Position numbers and translations under genes: made by a program | The notes under the pieces: generated by a model | What the model was told of the DNA's origin: nothing | The model's input: only the letters and a program-made list of their open reading frames with translations | Database searches by the model: none | Origin: Pseudophaeobacter leonis | GTDB taxonomy: Bacteria > Pseudomonadota > Alphaproteobacteria > Rhodobacterales > Rhodobacteraceae | NCBI RefSeq assembly: GCF_002087335.1 | Contig: NZ_MWVJ01000020.1 | Coordinates: 1 to 64,000 of the forward strand | Direction: 5' to 3' | Length of the DNA: 64,000 nucleotides | Shown here: positions 17,289 through 25,313 of the stretch, piece after piece | Layout: every line of letters begins with the position of its first letter | Numbering within the stretch: the stretch's first letter is position 1

Positions 17289-18254
17289 TTACTCAATCCA
17301 ACCTTTTTCGCGGTAGTACTTGGCCGCGCCATCATGCAGCGGTGCAGAGAGGCCGTCGGCAATCATCTCTTCAGGCTTCAGATGTGCAAAGGCAGGGTGC
17401 AGCTTGCGGAAGGCGTCAAAGTTTTCAAACACCGATTTGACAACCGCATAGACCGCCTCTTCGGGAACATCCGTTGAGGATACAAACGTGGCGCAAACAC
17501 CAAAGGTTTGGGTATCCGCATCAGAGCCGCGATACATACCGCCGGGAATGGTTGCCGTCCGATAAAAGGCATTGTCGTCAACAAGTTTGGTCACGGCGTC
17601 GCCATCAACAGTCACCAGAACCGAGTCACAGGCCGTGGTGGCTTCTTGAATAGATCCCGATGGGTGGCCAACAGTGTAGATCATCGCATCGATCTGGTTG
17701 TCACACAAAGCAGCAGACTGTTCGGCGGCTTTCAGCTCGGTTGCCAGAGCAAAATCTTCCATGCCCCAGCCTTTGGCGCCCATCAGCACTTCCATGGTGC
17801 CGCGCTGACCGGACCCTGGATTGCCGATATTGACGCGCTTACCCTTCAGGTCATCAAAGTTTGCGATGCCTGCATCTGCGCGCGCCACAACGGTAAAGGG
17901 TTCAGGGTGAACCGAAAATACGGCGCGCAGCCCTTCGTATGGGCCCTTTTCAGAGAATTTAGAGGTGCCATGATAGGCGTGGTGCTGCCAGTCAGACTGC
18001 GCGACGCCGAACTGCAATTCACCTTCGCGGATGGTGTTGATGTTGTAGACAGAGCCACCCGTGGATTCGACCGCGCATTTGAAACCATGCTCTTTGCGGC
18101 TCTTGTTCACCAGACGGCAGATCGCACCACCGGCTGGATAGTAGACGCCAGTAACGCCACCGGTCCCGATCGTGATGTATTCCTGCGCCTGCGCGGCCGG
18201 CGCCAAAAAGGCTGCGGTTACAAAAGCACCAATGCTTAGTTTGGAATGTTTCAT
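17289..18254 (-). CDS. TAXI family TRAP transporter solute-binding protein
   Basis: A 321-residue periplasmic binding protein. A signal peptide (about 1-24, KLSIGAFVTAAFLAPAAQAQ) precedes the mature start EYITIGTGGVTGVYYPAGGA, the hallmark beginning of TAXI (TRAP-associated extracytoplasmic immunogenic) proteins. Later motifs are RVNIGNPGSGQRGTMEVLMG and the ligand-side ALCDNQIDAMIYTVGHPSGS. The ATG at 18254 follows GGGAGAG by 9 bases; an upstream start would disrupt the signal. It is first in the operon with the fused permease and a Usp protein. The ligand is unknown. Confidence 0.92.
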   Translation of the reverse strand: MKHSKLSIGAFVTAAFLAPAAQAQEYITIGTGGVTGVYYPAGGAICRLVNKSRKEHGFKCAVESTGGSVYNINTIREGELQFGVAQSDWQHHAYHGTSKFSEKGPYEGLRAVFSVHPEPFTVVARADAGIANFDDLKGKRVNIGNPGSGQRGTMEVLMGAKGWGMEDFALATELKAAEQSAALCDNQIDAMIYTVGHPSGSIQEATTACDSVLVTVDGDAVTKLVDDNAFYRTATIPGGMYRGSDADTQTFGVCATFVSSTDVPEEAVYAVVKSVFENFDAFRKLHPAFAHLKPEEMIADGLSAPLHDGAAKYYREKGWIE

Positions 18255-18394
18255 ATTTTGATCTCTCCCAAGATTTTTTTGGTCATGACGCAACACTGTT
18301 CATCCGTTGGAACAGCGTCAGTTTCTGCAAACCCATTCCACCAGATAGCTATGAAGCGCACCCAGGGATTGAGGGGTCGTCTGATCTCGCCCTT

Positions 18395-18424
18395 ATAAAT
18401 AGGCCTGTCATAAATAGGCCTGTC
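18395..18424. repeat. 15-bp perfect tandem duplication
   Basis: ATAAATAGGCCTGTC is present twice without spacer, and a partial third copy (ACCTGTC) follows at 18434. It lies about 140 bases upstream of the TAXI gene start. Confidence 0.85.
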
Positions 18425-18966
18425 CAACACTGGACCTGTCAAGCTCTTCAAAATCAGATGATGGGGATGAAGTGGCGCTTTCTTCGCATATGACAAAAGG
18501 CCACCAAAATTCCCCGGTGGATCGCCCTCTGGATTCGCCTCACTGTGACAGAATGTCGCGCAGTGATGCAAGAGGGCTTTGTTTCTCGTTAACAAAACCG
18601 TTGTATGAGCCAGGAAATTTGAACAACCGAAAACCGCAGTCAATTTACGATCATGACACGATCTCGGTACTCTGATAATAAAAGTGTGATAAAAAGTGAT
18701 ACAGTCCTGAGCCTGTTGGGGTGAAGGTAGCAGGAGTTCTGAGTATTGATTTTACTAAGTGACCTGGTGGCTGACAGCGCGAAGATCGCAGACTTTTGGT
18801 CGCTGGAACGCCATGTCTCGGCGGCTGCGCGGCGTGATTCCCAATTCTGATGTACAACCGCTGCGGTTTGATGTGGAACCAGAATACCGCTGCACGCCCA
18901 AAAAGTGGCAGATGATTTTGACCGCAGCCTATGAACGGGGGCTGCGCGCCAGGGGCTAGCCCTGTG

Positions 18967-19030
18967 CCGGTCTTAACCTGGGCCGGTCTCAACCTTTGCT
19001 GATCTCAACCTTTGCGGATCTCAACCTGGG
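18967..19030. repeat. 16-bp tandem repeat, four copies
   Basis: Four contiguous 16-bp units: CCGGTCTTAACCTGGG, CCGGTCTCAACCTTTG, CTGATCTCAACCTTTG, CGGATCTCAACCTGGG. The conserved core is GATCTCAACCT. The block ends about 140 bases before the mtnA start, in the position of a promoter/operator region. Confidence 0.88.
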
Positions 19031-19172
19031 CCTTGCGCGACTGCTGCTTTTCCGCGAGACCTGATCTGAACGCCTTGCCCAGGTTGCTGTCATCCTGCGC
19101 AGGCCTGGCATTGGCAGACTAAATCCTATTCGCGTGAAACGACAACGCGATCAGCATTTTCGGAGGTCTTCT

Positions 19173-20289
19173 GTGAAAGTCGACGGCACCCCCTATCGTT
19201 CCCTGTGGTGGGACACCAACACACAAGCCCTGAAGATCCTTGCCCAAGATGGCTGCCGCATGATTTCCGCATAGAGCAGCTGGACAGTATCGAAGATTTT
19301 TGCTGCGCCATCAAAGATATGCACGTCCGCGGCGCCCCTTTGATCGGGGCAACTGCCGCCTATGGCATGGCTCTTGCGATGCGTCTTGACCCCAGCGATG
19401 CTGCTCTGAACTCTGCCTGGGAGGTTTTGAATGCAACCCGCCCCACAGCGATCAACCTCAAATGGGCATTGGACCGGTGCCGCCAGGTGCTGACGGTGCT
19501 GCCTGCAGACCAGCGCGGAGCAGCGGCACTGGTTTTGGCGCATGAAATTGCGGCGGAAGATGTCGAAATCAACCGCCGCATCGGCCTGCACGGATTGCAG
19601 CTTATCAAAGAGATCGCCGCGCAAAAATCACAGGGCAGCCCGGTGCGGATCCTGACCCATTGCAACGCCGGCTGGATCGCCACTGTTGACTGGGGCACCG
19701 CCACCAGTCCGATGTATCAGGCGCATGAGGCTGGTATTCCATTGCATGTTTGGGTGGATGAAACCCGCCCCCGCAATCAGGGCGCGCTCACCGCATGGGA
19801 GCTCGGCAGTCATGGCATCAGCCACAGCTATATTACCGACAATGCAGGCGGCCATTTGATGCAACACGGCGAGGTCGACATCGTGATTACCGGCACCGAC
19901 CGCACCACGCGTCAGGGCGATGTCTGCAACAAAATTGGCACCTATCTCAAGGCATTAGCTGCCAAAGATAACGATATCCCCTTTCTATGTAGCACTGCCG
20001 TCCCCGACCATCGACTGGACCGCTACTGCGGGCCTGGCTGAGATCCCGATCGAAGACCGTGAGGCAGGTGAGGTCTCACATGTTCAGGGCACGGGTGAGA
20101 GAGGCGCTATCGCCACGGTCCGCGTGACCCCAGCCGCAACCCAGGTTGGCCAACCCTGCATTTGACGTAACCCCTGCCCGACTGGTCACAGGGCTGATCA
20201 CCGAGCGCGGCATTTGTGATGCCAGTGCATCCGGTCTGGCAGGTCTGTTTCCGGATCTGGCAGGATCCGCCCGTCAGAGCGCGGGGTGA
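19173..20289 (+). pseudogene. mtnA: S-methyl-5-thioribose-1-phosphate isomerase (mtnA), three frameshifts
   Basis: MtnA converts methylthioribose-1-phosphate (or 5-deoxyribose-1-phosphate) to the ribulose form in methylthioadenosine/5-deoxyadenosine salvage. The GTG at 19173 follows GGAGG by 6 bases and starts [15 protein letters not shown], the normal N-terminus. Family motifs are intact: [22 protein letters not shown] (catalytic Cys) and [12 protein letters not shown] (catalytic Asp). The frame shifts at about 19249 (one base missing), 19984 (extra T in TTT) and 20147 (extra G), after which [20 protein letters not shown] closes the protein. All three are one-base changes like those in housekeeping genes here, so the gene may be intact in the cell. 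The aldolase gene overlaps its end. Confidence 0.8.
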
Positions 20290-20957
20290 GACGCGTGACG
20301 ACACCCTATTCAGATAGCACCACGGTCCGGCAATCCATCATTGATGCCTGCCTGGACATGAATGCCTCGGGTGTTAATCAGGTTGTATCCGGCAATATTT
20401 CCCTCAGGACGCAAGAGGGCATGCTGATCACGCCCTCAGGTGTCGCCTAGGAAAAAATGCGTCCCGACATGCTGGTTTTGGTGCCTCTTGATGGCAGCGC
20501 AATCGCGCGCGGCCAGATGAAGCCCTCTTCGGAATGGCAGTTCCACCGGGATATTCTACTGGCCAAGCCGCAAGAAATGGCCGTCGTGCACGCTCATCCG
20601 GTTTTCTGCACGGCCTTGGCCATGAACCATCAACTGATCCCGGCCTGTCACTATATGGTGGCGGCATTTGGTGGCGACGACGTACGGGTGGCGGAGTATG
20701 CCCTGTTTGGCACGGCAGAGCTGTCGCGCCACGTGCTTACAGCGCTACAGGACAGATCTGCCTGTCTGATGGCAAACCACGGCGCAGTTGTGACGGGCGA
20801 CACGCTTGAGCGGGCGCAATGGCGAATGACAGAGCTAGAGACCCTAGCCAAGGGATATGTCACCGCGCTGAGCATCGGTCAGCCCAAGATCCTCAGCAGC
20901 AAAGACATGTTTGATGTGAAAAAGGCCTTTGCCGACTACGGTCTGAAAACCAGCTAA
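20286..20957 (+). pseudogene. Class II aldolase (Ald2/MtnB-like) with an in-frame TAG
   Basis: A 223-codon class II aldolase/adducin gene overlapping the mtnA stop (GTGA). Zinc-site motif VVHAHPVFCTALA and the family's GNISLRTQEGMLITPSGVA and NHGAVVTG are present. A TAG at 20448-20450 (codon 55) falls in SGVA-*-EKMRPD, where relatives usually have tyrosine; a single base change explains it. Next to mtnA the product could be a 5-(methylthio)ribulose-1-phosphate aldolase (Ald2, the DHAP shunt) or an MtnB-type dehydratase; the fuculose-aldolase look favours the first. No other salvage genes (mtnP, mtnK, mtnC) are in the window. Real decay or a read error are both possible. Confidence 0.75.
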
Positions 20958-20975
20958 AAGCGCGTGGGGTGTGTG

Positions 20976-20996
20976 CCCTTGCCAAAACGGCAAGGG
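20976..20996 (+). terminator. Hairpin after the aldolase gene
   Basis: CCCTTGCC-AAAAC-GGCAAGGG gives a perfect eight-pair stem 18 bases after the stop codon; no clear T-run follows. Confidence 0.5.
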
Positions 20997-21052
20997 ACAT
21001 TCATGCAAATAATTCAGATCACTACACCCTGAAACTCATCCAGGCATAAGGG

Positions 21053-21811
21053 TCAGGTGAAGGACGGCTGCCGCTTTTGCATCATCGCAGCGACCACTTC
21101 GGCAAACTCTGGCGATTTTAGTTGCGCCACAAAATGTTCGGCCTCTTTTGCCATCTGCTGTGCCACCTGTTCCCTGTTGGCCCGGATAAGAGATTTAGAG
21201 AGCTTCATTGCCTGTGGGGCCGAATTTGCGACATGTGCGGCAATAATCGCAACCTCAGCCGCCAGATCCGCATCAGGGAAAACCCGCGCAATCAGGCCAT
21301 AGTTATGCGCTTCCTCGGCGCTCAGGCTCCGGCCGGCCAGTAAGACATCATTGGCAACCGCCATCCCTACCGAGGCCGAGAGCAGCAGTGAAGAGGCCGC
21401 TTCGGGCACCAGACCCAGTTTGACAAAAGGCGCGGTAAAGGTGGCGCTTTCGGCCGCGTAAACCAGATCACAATGCAGCAGCATGGTGAGACCGATGCCA
21501 ATTGCCGGGCCGTTCACAGCCGCAATCACCGGCTTGGGACATTCGGAAATCGCGTTTAGAAACAGAGCGACTGGCGGCAGATCACCGCTATGGGACGCCG
21601 TAGAGAAATCCTGCAGATCATTGCCGGCGGTAAAATAGTCTTCTGCCCCGGTAATGACAAAGGCGCGCTGCGCGTCAGAGCTGGCATAGTCCTGCAGCGC
21701 CGCGGCCATTTCGCCATACATATCCTGGGTGATAGCATTGCGTTTGCTTGGGCGGTTGATCGTTAAGGTGGTGACCCGATCCTGGGTCTGAATTGAGATT
21801 GTATCGCTCAT
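21053..21811 (-). CDS. Enoyl-CoA hydratase/isomerase family protein
   Basis: A 252-residue crotonase-fold protein: TLTINRPSKRNAITQDMYGE, AFVITGAEDYFTAGNDLQDF (first oxyanion-hole segment) and KPVIAAVNGPAIGIGLTMLL (second). An aspartate in LDLxD position reads DLQDF; the second glutamate pair typical of true hydratases is not obvious, so an isomerase or a broad-specificity member is possible. I use the ATG at 21811 (MSDTISIQTQ); the longer frame runs into the hydrolase gene. It is 46 bases downstream of the hydrolase gene and third in the marR-hydrolase-crotonase operon. Confidence 0.85.
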   Translation of the reverse strand: MSDTISIQTQDRVTTLTINRPSKRNAITQDMYGEMAAALQDYASSDAQRAFVITGAEDYFTAGNDLQDFSTASHSGDLPPVALFLNAISECPKPVIAAVNGPAIGIGLTMLLHCDLVYAAESATFTAPFVKLGLVPEAASSLLLSASVGMAVANDVLLAGRSLSAEEAHNYGLIARVFPDADLAAEVAIIAAHVANSAPQAMKLSKSLIRANREQVAQQMAKEAEHFVAQLKSPEFAEVVAAMMQKRQPSFT

Positions 21812-21857
21812 TTTGGCAATCCTGACTGGTCTGGGTTGTGGTGTTTCTATCATCTGT

Positions 21858-22732
21858 TCAAGGTGTTGTATCATCTTGTGAAAGCCAATCCCAGCATTCT
21901 GCCCAAAGCGCCTTTCGCCCTGGGCGAAAGGCCCCCTCGTGCCCGATGCGCCGCACGCCTATGTCTTGGGGCGTTCTGAGCTGCACCGACTGTGGCGCGT
22001 TGGGATAGCAGTCCAAAAGATCGTGCGCCGCAATGGGTGTGGCAATCGGATCATCTGAGAAAATCCACGAGCGGATTGGCGCTGTCACCTCACTATAGTG
22101 CTGCGGCTTCAACAGGGTGTGGTAATCCGGCTGGAAATACGACTTGCGATGGCTCCACTTTCGCCAGGTGCGAAACAGGCGCGGCGGCAAGGCTTCTCCC
22201 TGCCAGCCACCAACGGGCTTTATATAGCCCCACCGCAACAGCGCGTAAGTCCCAAGCCCCCACCAAAAGTAGAACTCCAGCGCGCGGTTTCGAAGGTGAT
22301 GACCGCCAAAATAGCCGGTGCCAACTGAGATAAAGGCATGGCGATCAATCTCTTGGTGGTTGGACATCACCCCAAGAAAATGGCCGCCAACACTATGGGC
22401 AAGATGCGTTTTGCGCAGACCTGGTGCGGCCTTGGCAAGGGACTCAACTGCTGCGACCATGTCATAGCGGCCCCAATCGGGATACTCGATTTTTGACTGC
22501 GCCAGATCTTCACTTCGGGATTGGGCAATGCCACGATAATCATAGGTCAGAACAAGCGCGCCACGTTCAGCGAGATACGTGGCCACCGGATGATAGAAAT
22601 GCCGTGGAAACCCGGTGCCGGAAGAGATCAAAACGGCCAGTTTTGGGTCTTTGCCAAAGGTCAGATCACCTGTAGCGTTACACCGTCACTGGCCTTAAAA
22701 CTTATCGGCTCACGTTTGGTCGCTGGCGTCAT
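21858..22732 (-). CDS. Alpha/beta fold hydrolase, frameshifted near 22668
   Basis: About 290 residues when the two frames are joined: TPATKREPISFKASDGVTLQ in the first, then DLTFGKDPKLAVLISSGTGF in the second. One missing base in GGTGATC near 22668 explains the break. The fold is visible in SSGTGFPRHFYHPVATYLAE, ALVLTYDYRGIAQS (strand and loop) and LAHSVGGHFLG, the nucleophile elbow, which here is H-S-V-G-G rather than G-x-S-x-G. WAECWDWL closes it. The start overlaps the end of marR by 23 bases, so they are coupled. Substrate unknown; an ester or lipid is plausible only by fold. Confidence 0.75.
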
Positions 22733-23192
22733 GATCACCTCCCTGATTTGGCTCTGCCGGATTGATGATCTCATCTGCATGGTCAACCAGATGACGTAAG
22801 AAACGTTGGATAACCTGTTGTTCTGGCCCGCTGAAAGGTTCAAGCAAGGCCGCGTTGAAATGACTGGTCTCCTGTTTGGCCCTTGCCAGCAGATTTGCGC
22901 CGCTGTCCTGCAGGTGGATATTGATCACCCGCCCATCGCGCAGGGACGGCATTCGGCGTACCAGACCCCGATCGACCATACGATCGACAAGACCCGTGAG
23001 GCTGGATTTCCCCATGGAAAGCCGCTTTGCGATCTCTGAGATTGGCTGCCCATCCTGTTGTGAGAGCACCAGGAGCACGGCAAACTGGCTGGTCGTCAGG
23101 CCAAGCGCGCTGCGGGTACGGCGATCCGCAGCCCGAAACAATGCGCTGTGGGCCACTTGCAGTTGGTGAAAGACGCGCAGTTTTTCTGACAT
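22710..23192 (-). CDS. MarR family transcriptional regulator
   Basis: A 160-residue winged-helix regulator. The MarR core is visible: LTTSQFAVLLVLSQQDGQPI, SEIAKRLSMGKSSLTGLVDR (recognition helix) and GLVRRMPSLRDGRVINIHL (the wing with the D-x-R motif). It leads the operon with the overlapping hydrolase and the crotonase gene and probably represses it in response to a small aromatic or fatty ligand; the ligand is inference. The acidic tail is non-conserved. Confidence 0.9.
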   Translation of the reverse strand: MSEKLRVFHQLQVAHSALFRAADRRTRSALGLTTSQFAVLLVLSQQDGQPISEIAKRLSMGKSSLTGLVDRMVDRGLVRRMPSLRDGRVINIHLQDSGANLLARAKQETSHFNAALLEPFSGPEQQVIQRFLRHLVDHADEIINPAEPNQGGDHDASDQT

Positions 23193-23570
23193 GACCCTAT
23201 CGCATATGGTTCCACCTAGTTCGTATGTGGACTATATTTGAAAGGCAATGCCCAACCCAAGGTCATGCCGCAAGGGAAAGCCGTGAGGATACTATACCAA
23301 AAGGACCGTAAATCAACAAAATCATAAGCTTAAGAGCTATGTTTCACCCAAGGCATCGTTTCCAAAATTTGGGGAAAAATGGCCACGCAGGTGAAAAGCC
23401 GCGACCATCAGGCCTCGATAAAGAGTGATGCGCTGTCTGCAGCTTGGTCAAACCAAGACCATATTGGCGAGGGGGCGCTTAGCCATCGGGCACTTAGTGT
23501 TCGGGCCCTTTGCGAGCCGACACTGTGAACATCATGCCCCTCCGGATTGGCCTTACGTGTGCTCCATGCT
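23193..23570. other. Non-coding space between marR and the RTX gene
   Basis: About 380 bases upstream of marR and downstream of the RTX gene. It must hold the marR promoter; a weak TCCAC-N11-GTGGA inverted repeat at 23211-23231 could be an operator but is too poor to call. No gene or RNA is recognised. Confidence 0.45.
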
Positions 23571-23603
23571 TGGGAGGTGCACGATACTGTAGCGCGCCTC
23601 CCA
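23571..23603 (-). terminator. Hairpin downstream of the RTX gene
   Basis: TGGGAGGTGC pairs with GCGCCTCCCA (ten pairs, one G.T) around a 13-base loop, 9 bases past the RTX stop. No T-run follows on the minus strand, so termination is likely but not certain. Confidence 0.55.
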
Positions 23604-23612
23604 GACAGGTAT

Positions 23613-24973
23613 TTACGTCAGCAGAAAGTCGCTTTCGACCAGGCCAAGGTAGCCCTCGACGATAATCGCCATATCGCCGGTGCCGTCGCCGTCGAGATCA
23701 ATCAGAACCGTGGAATCGACACCATCTTCAGTCACGCGAACTTCACCAGTCCCAACACCACTAAAGGTCTCCGCGCCAATGAAATCAAGCGCCGTGCCCA
23801 TCTCCAGCGCGATTAGGTCTGCGTCCCCAAACGAGTTGAAATCGGTGATAGCATCCGCGAAATCGCCTTTGCCGCTGTCTGAAGGGGCAAACATAAATTG
23901 GTCTGCGCCTGAGCCACCCGAAAGAATATCACGACCGCTGCCGCCTATAATGGTATCAGCGCCACCGTTGCCATTGATCACATCTGACCCAGCCCCACCT
24001 TGGATGAAGTCATCCAACAGACCGCCGCCAATGGTATCATTTCCAGAACCGCCGGAAAGGTTCTGAGGCGCAGCATCCCCCCCTGTCAGAACGTCATGAC
24101 CGGCACCGCCATCAAGAGAACCTGAGCCGCCTGCCCCTTGAGCAAGGACATCGTTGCCTGCGCCGCCTGAGATCGCATCATCTCCCAAACCGCCTGTAAT
24201 CGTATCATCTCCACCGCCACCAGACAGGGTGTTGTTCCCTTCAGAACTGGTAATCACGTCGTTGCCGCCACCGCCGATGATAGTGTCATTGCCGCTACCA
24301 CCTTCCAGCGTGTCGGCGCCCGAGCCACCTTTGATCGTGTCCTGACCGGCACCGCCAGTAATGTCATCGGCGTCTTTCCGCCAATCAGTCGGTCGTCGCC
24401 GCTTCCCCCGTCAATCGTGTCCCGTCCAGCGCCGCCAACCACGCGATCATCACCGTCCTGAGCCATGATGCTATCATTGCCGCCGCGGGCAATGAGATTA
24501 TCGTCAAAGTCGCCCGCCACGAAGATGTCATCAGAGTTTGTTCCGAGGAACTTTACTGCATTAGCGAAGTCGCCAATCTCACTTGTGACTCCGGGGCCAC
24601 CTTTGCTTGCGACAAAGAGTTGAAGCTCAGCCTGAAACCAGCTCTGAAAAGCACTGGCATCTCCATTTAGCAGCAAAGGGTCCATGAACGCGTCCAGCTC
24701 GGCTGTTGTGGCTTCAAACCCGGAAAAGGTTGCCACCGTGGCGCCGTCGACTTTCACCACGATCTTGTCGACAATGCCGCCGACCGGATCACCTGTCTCG
24801 TCATCGTAGATCACTTCTGAGACAAAAAAGCGGGTCACTGCGAGATCATTGCCCAGATCATCAACGGTCTGTAGCTCAAACCAGTTTCGGGTAGTCCGCC
24901 CGACAGCAGCGGTTGCATTGGAAAAAGCAGTTTCAAATGGGCTGCTATCTGACCCGTTCAGCGAAAAGCGCAT
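23613..24973 (-). CDS. RTX hemolysin-type calcium-binding secreted protein, frameshifted near 24375
   Basis: Joining two frames gives about 453 residues. The N-terminal 180 residues (RFSLNGSDSSPFETAFSNAT, then a soluble domain) match nothing I know. From about residue 180 there are GGxGxDxL-type nonapeptide repeats (GGAGRDTIDGGSGDDRLIGG, GGGGDDTITGGLGDDAISGG and further copies) that bind calcium in a beta-roll. The C-terminus (FADAITDFNSFGDADLIALE, then DLDGDGTGDMAIIVEGY) is the serralysin-type secretion region, so type I secretion is expected; no transporter genes are nearby. The frame breaks in an AAA run at about 24375 (one base missing). The true start is probably ATG 24973. Confidence 0.85.
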
Positions 24974-25313
24974 GATCAATATTCCTAAAAATGAAATGTA
25001 ATACGGATCATGAGAGCAGAACAAAACGTGATTCTTCAATGATCATTTGAAAAATCAACATATCCCCCGCGTGCGGACCATTGCCGTCACGCGCGATTTT
25101 GGCATTTCTTCCAATGCCATAGCGGATCAACATCGCAAATCTGATCGAATGAAATTACCACGGAACTGCGCGCCCGGCACTCATAGATGCAGGCTTTGCC
25201 GGGGCGTGTCGCCAGATCAGGGAAGAGTTGCAAGACACATCCGGGGCAGAAGCGCGAACCATTCCTGATTGCGTCTCTGCCCCGGAACATTCTGCTCGAA
25301 TGCCTGTTTTACA
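24974..25313. other. Intergenic region between nrdJ end and RTX start
   Basis: This 340-base minus-strand gap contains the 3' end of the nrdJ transcript and the RTX promoter. Apart from one long hairpin (25240-25286) I recognise nothing. A 67-codon minus-strand frame (25087-25290) has no ribosome site and is probably chance. Confidence 0.45.
25240..25286. other. Long-stem hairpin after nrdJ
   Basis: TCCGGGGCAGA and TCTGCCCCGGA form a perfect 11-pair stem with a 25-base loop, 28 bases past the nrdJ stop. No T-run follows, so it may protect or terminate the nrdJ mRNA. Confidence 0.6.

Larger units (their letters stand above)
18255..19172. other. 0.9 kb space with repeats and no clear gene
   Basis: The region is divergent between the TAXI operon (minus) and mtnA (plus). 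It contains a perfect 15-bp duplication (18395), a 16-bp four-copy array (18967) and GGAGG at 19162 before mtnA. A plus-strand frame at 18759-18959 ends FDVEPEYRCTPKKWQMILTA and looks slightly protein-like, perhaps the last part of a broken gene, but I cannot name a family. The rest carries no gene that I can support. Confidence 0.5.

Noticed and set aside
18251..18643. 130-codon minus-strand frame upstream of the TAXI binding-protein gene
   Set aside because: It covers the promoter and start of that gene, contains a 15-bp duplication and has no recognisable domain.
25087..25290. 67-codon minus-strand frame with several cysteines after nrdJ
   Set aside because: No ribosome-binding site and no family; it overlaps a long perfect hairpin, so its composition is probably structural chance.
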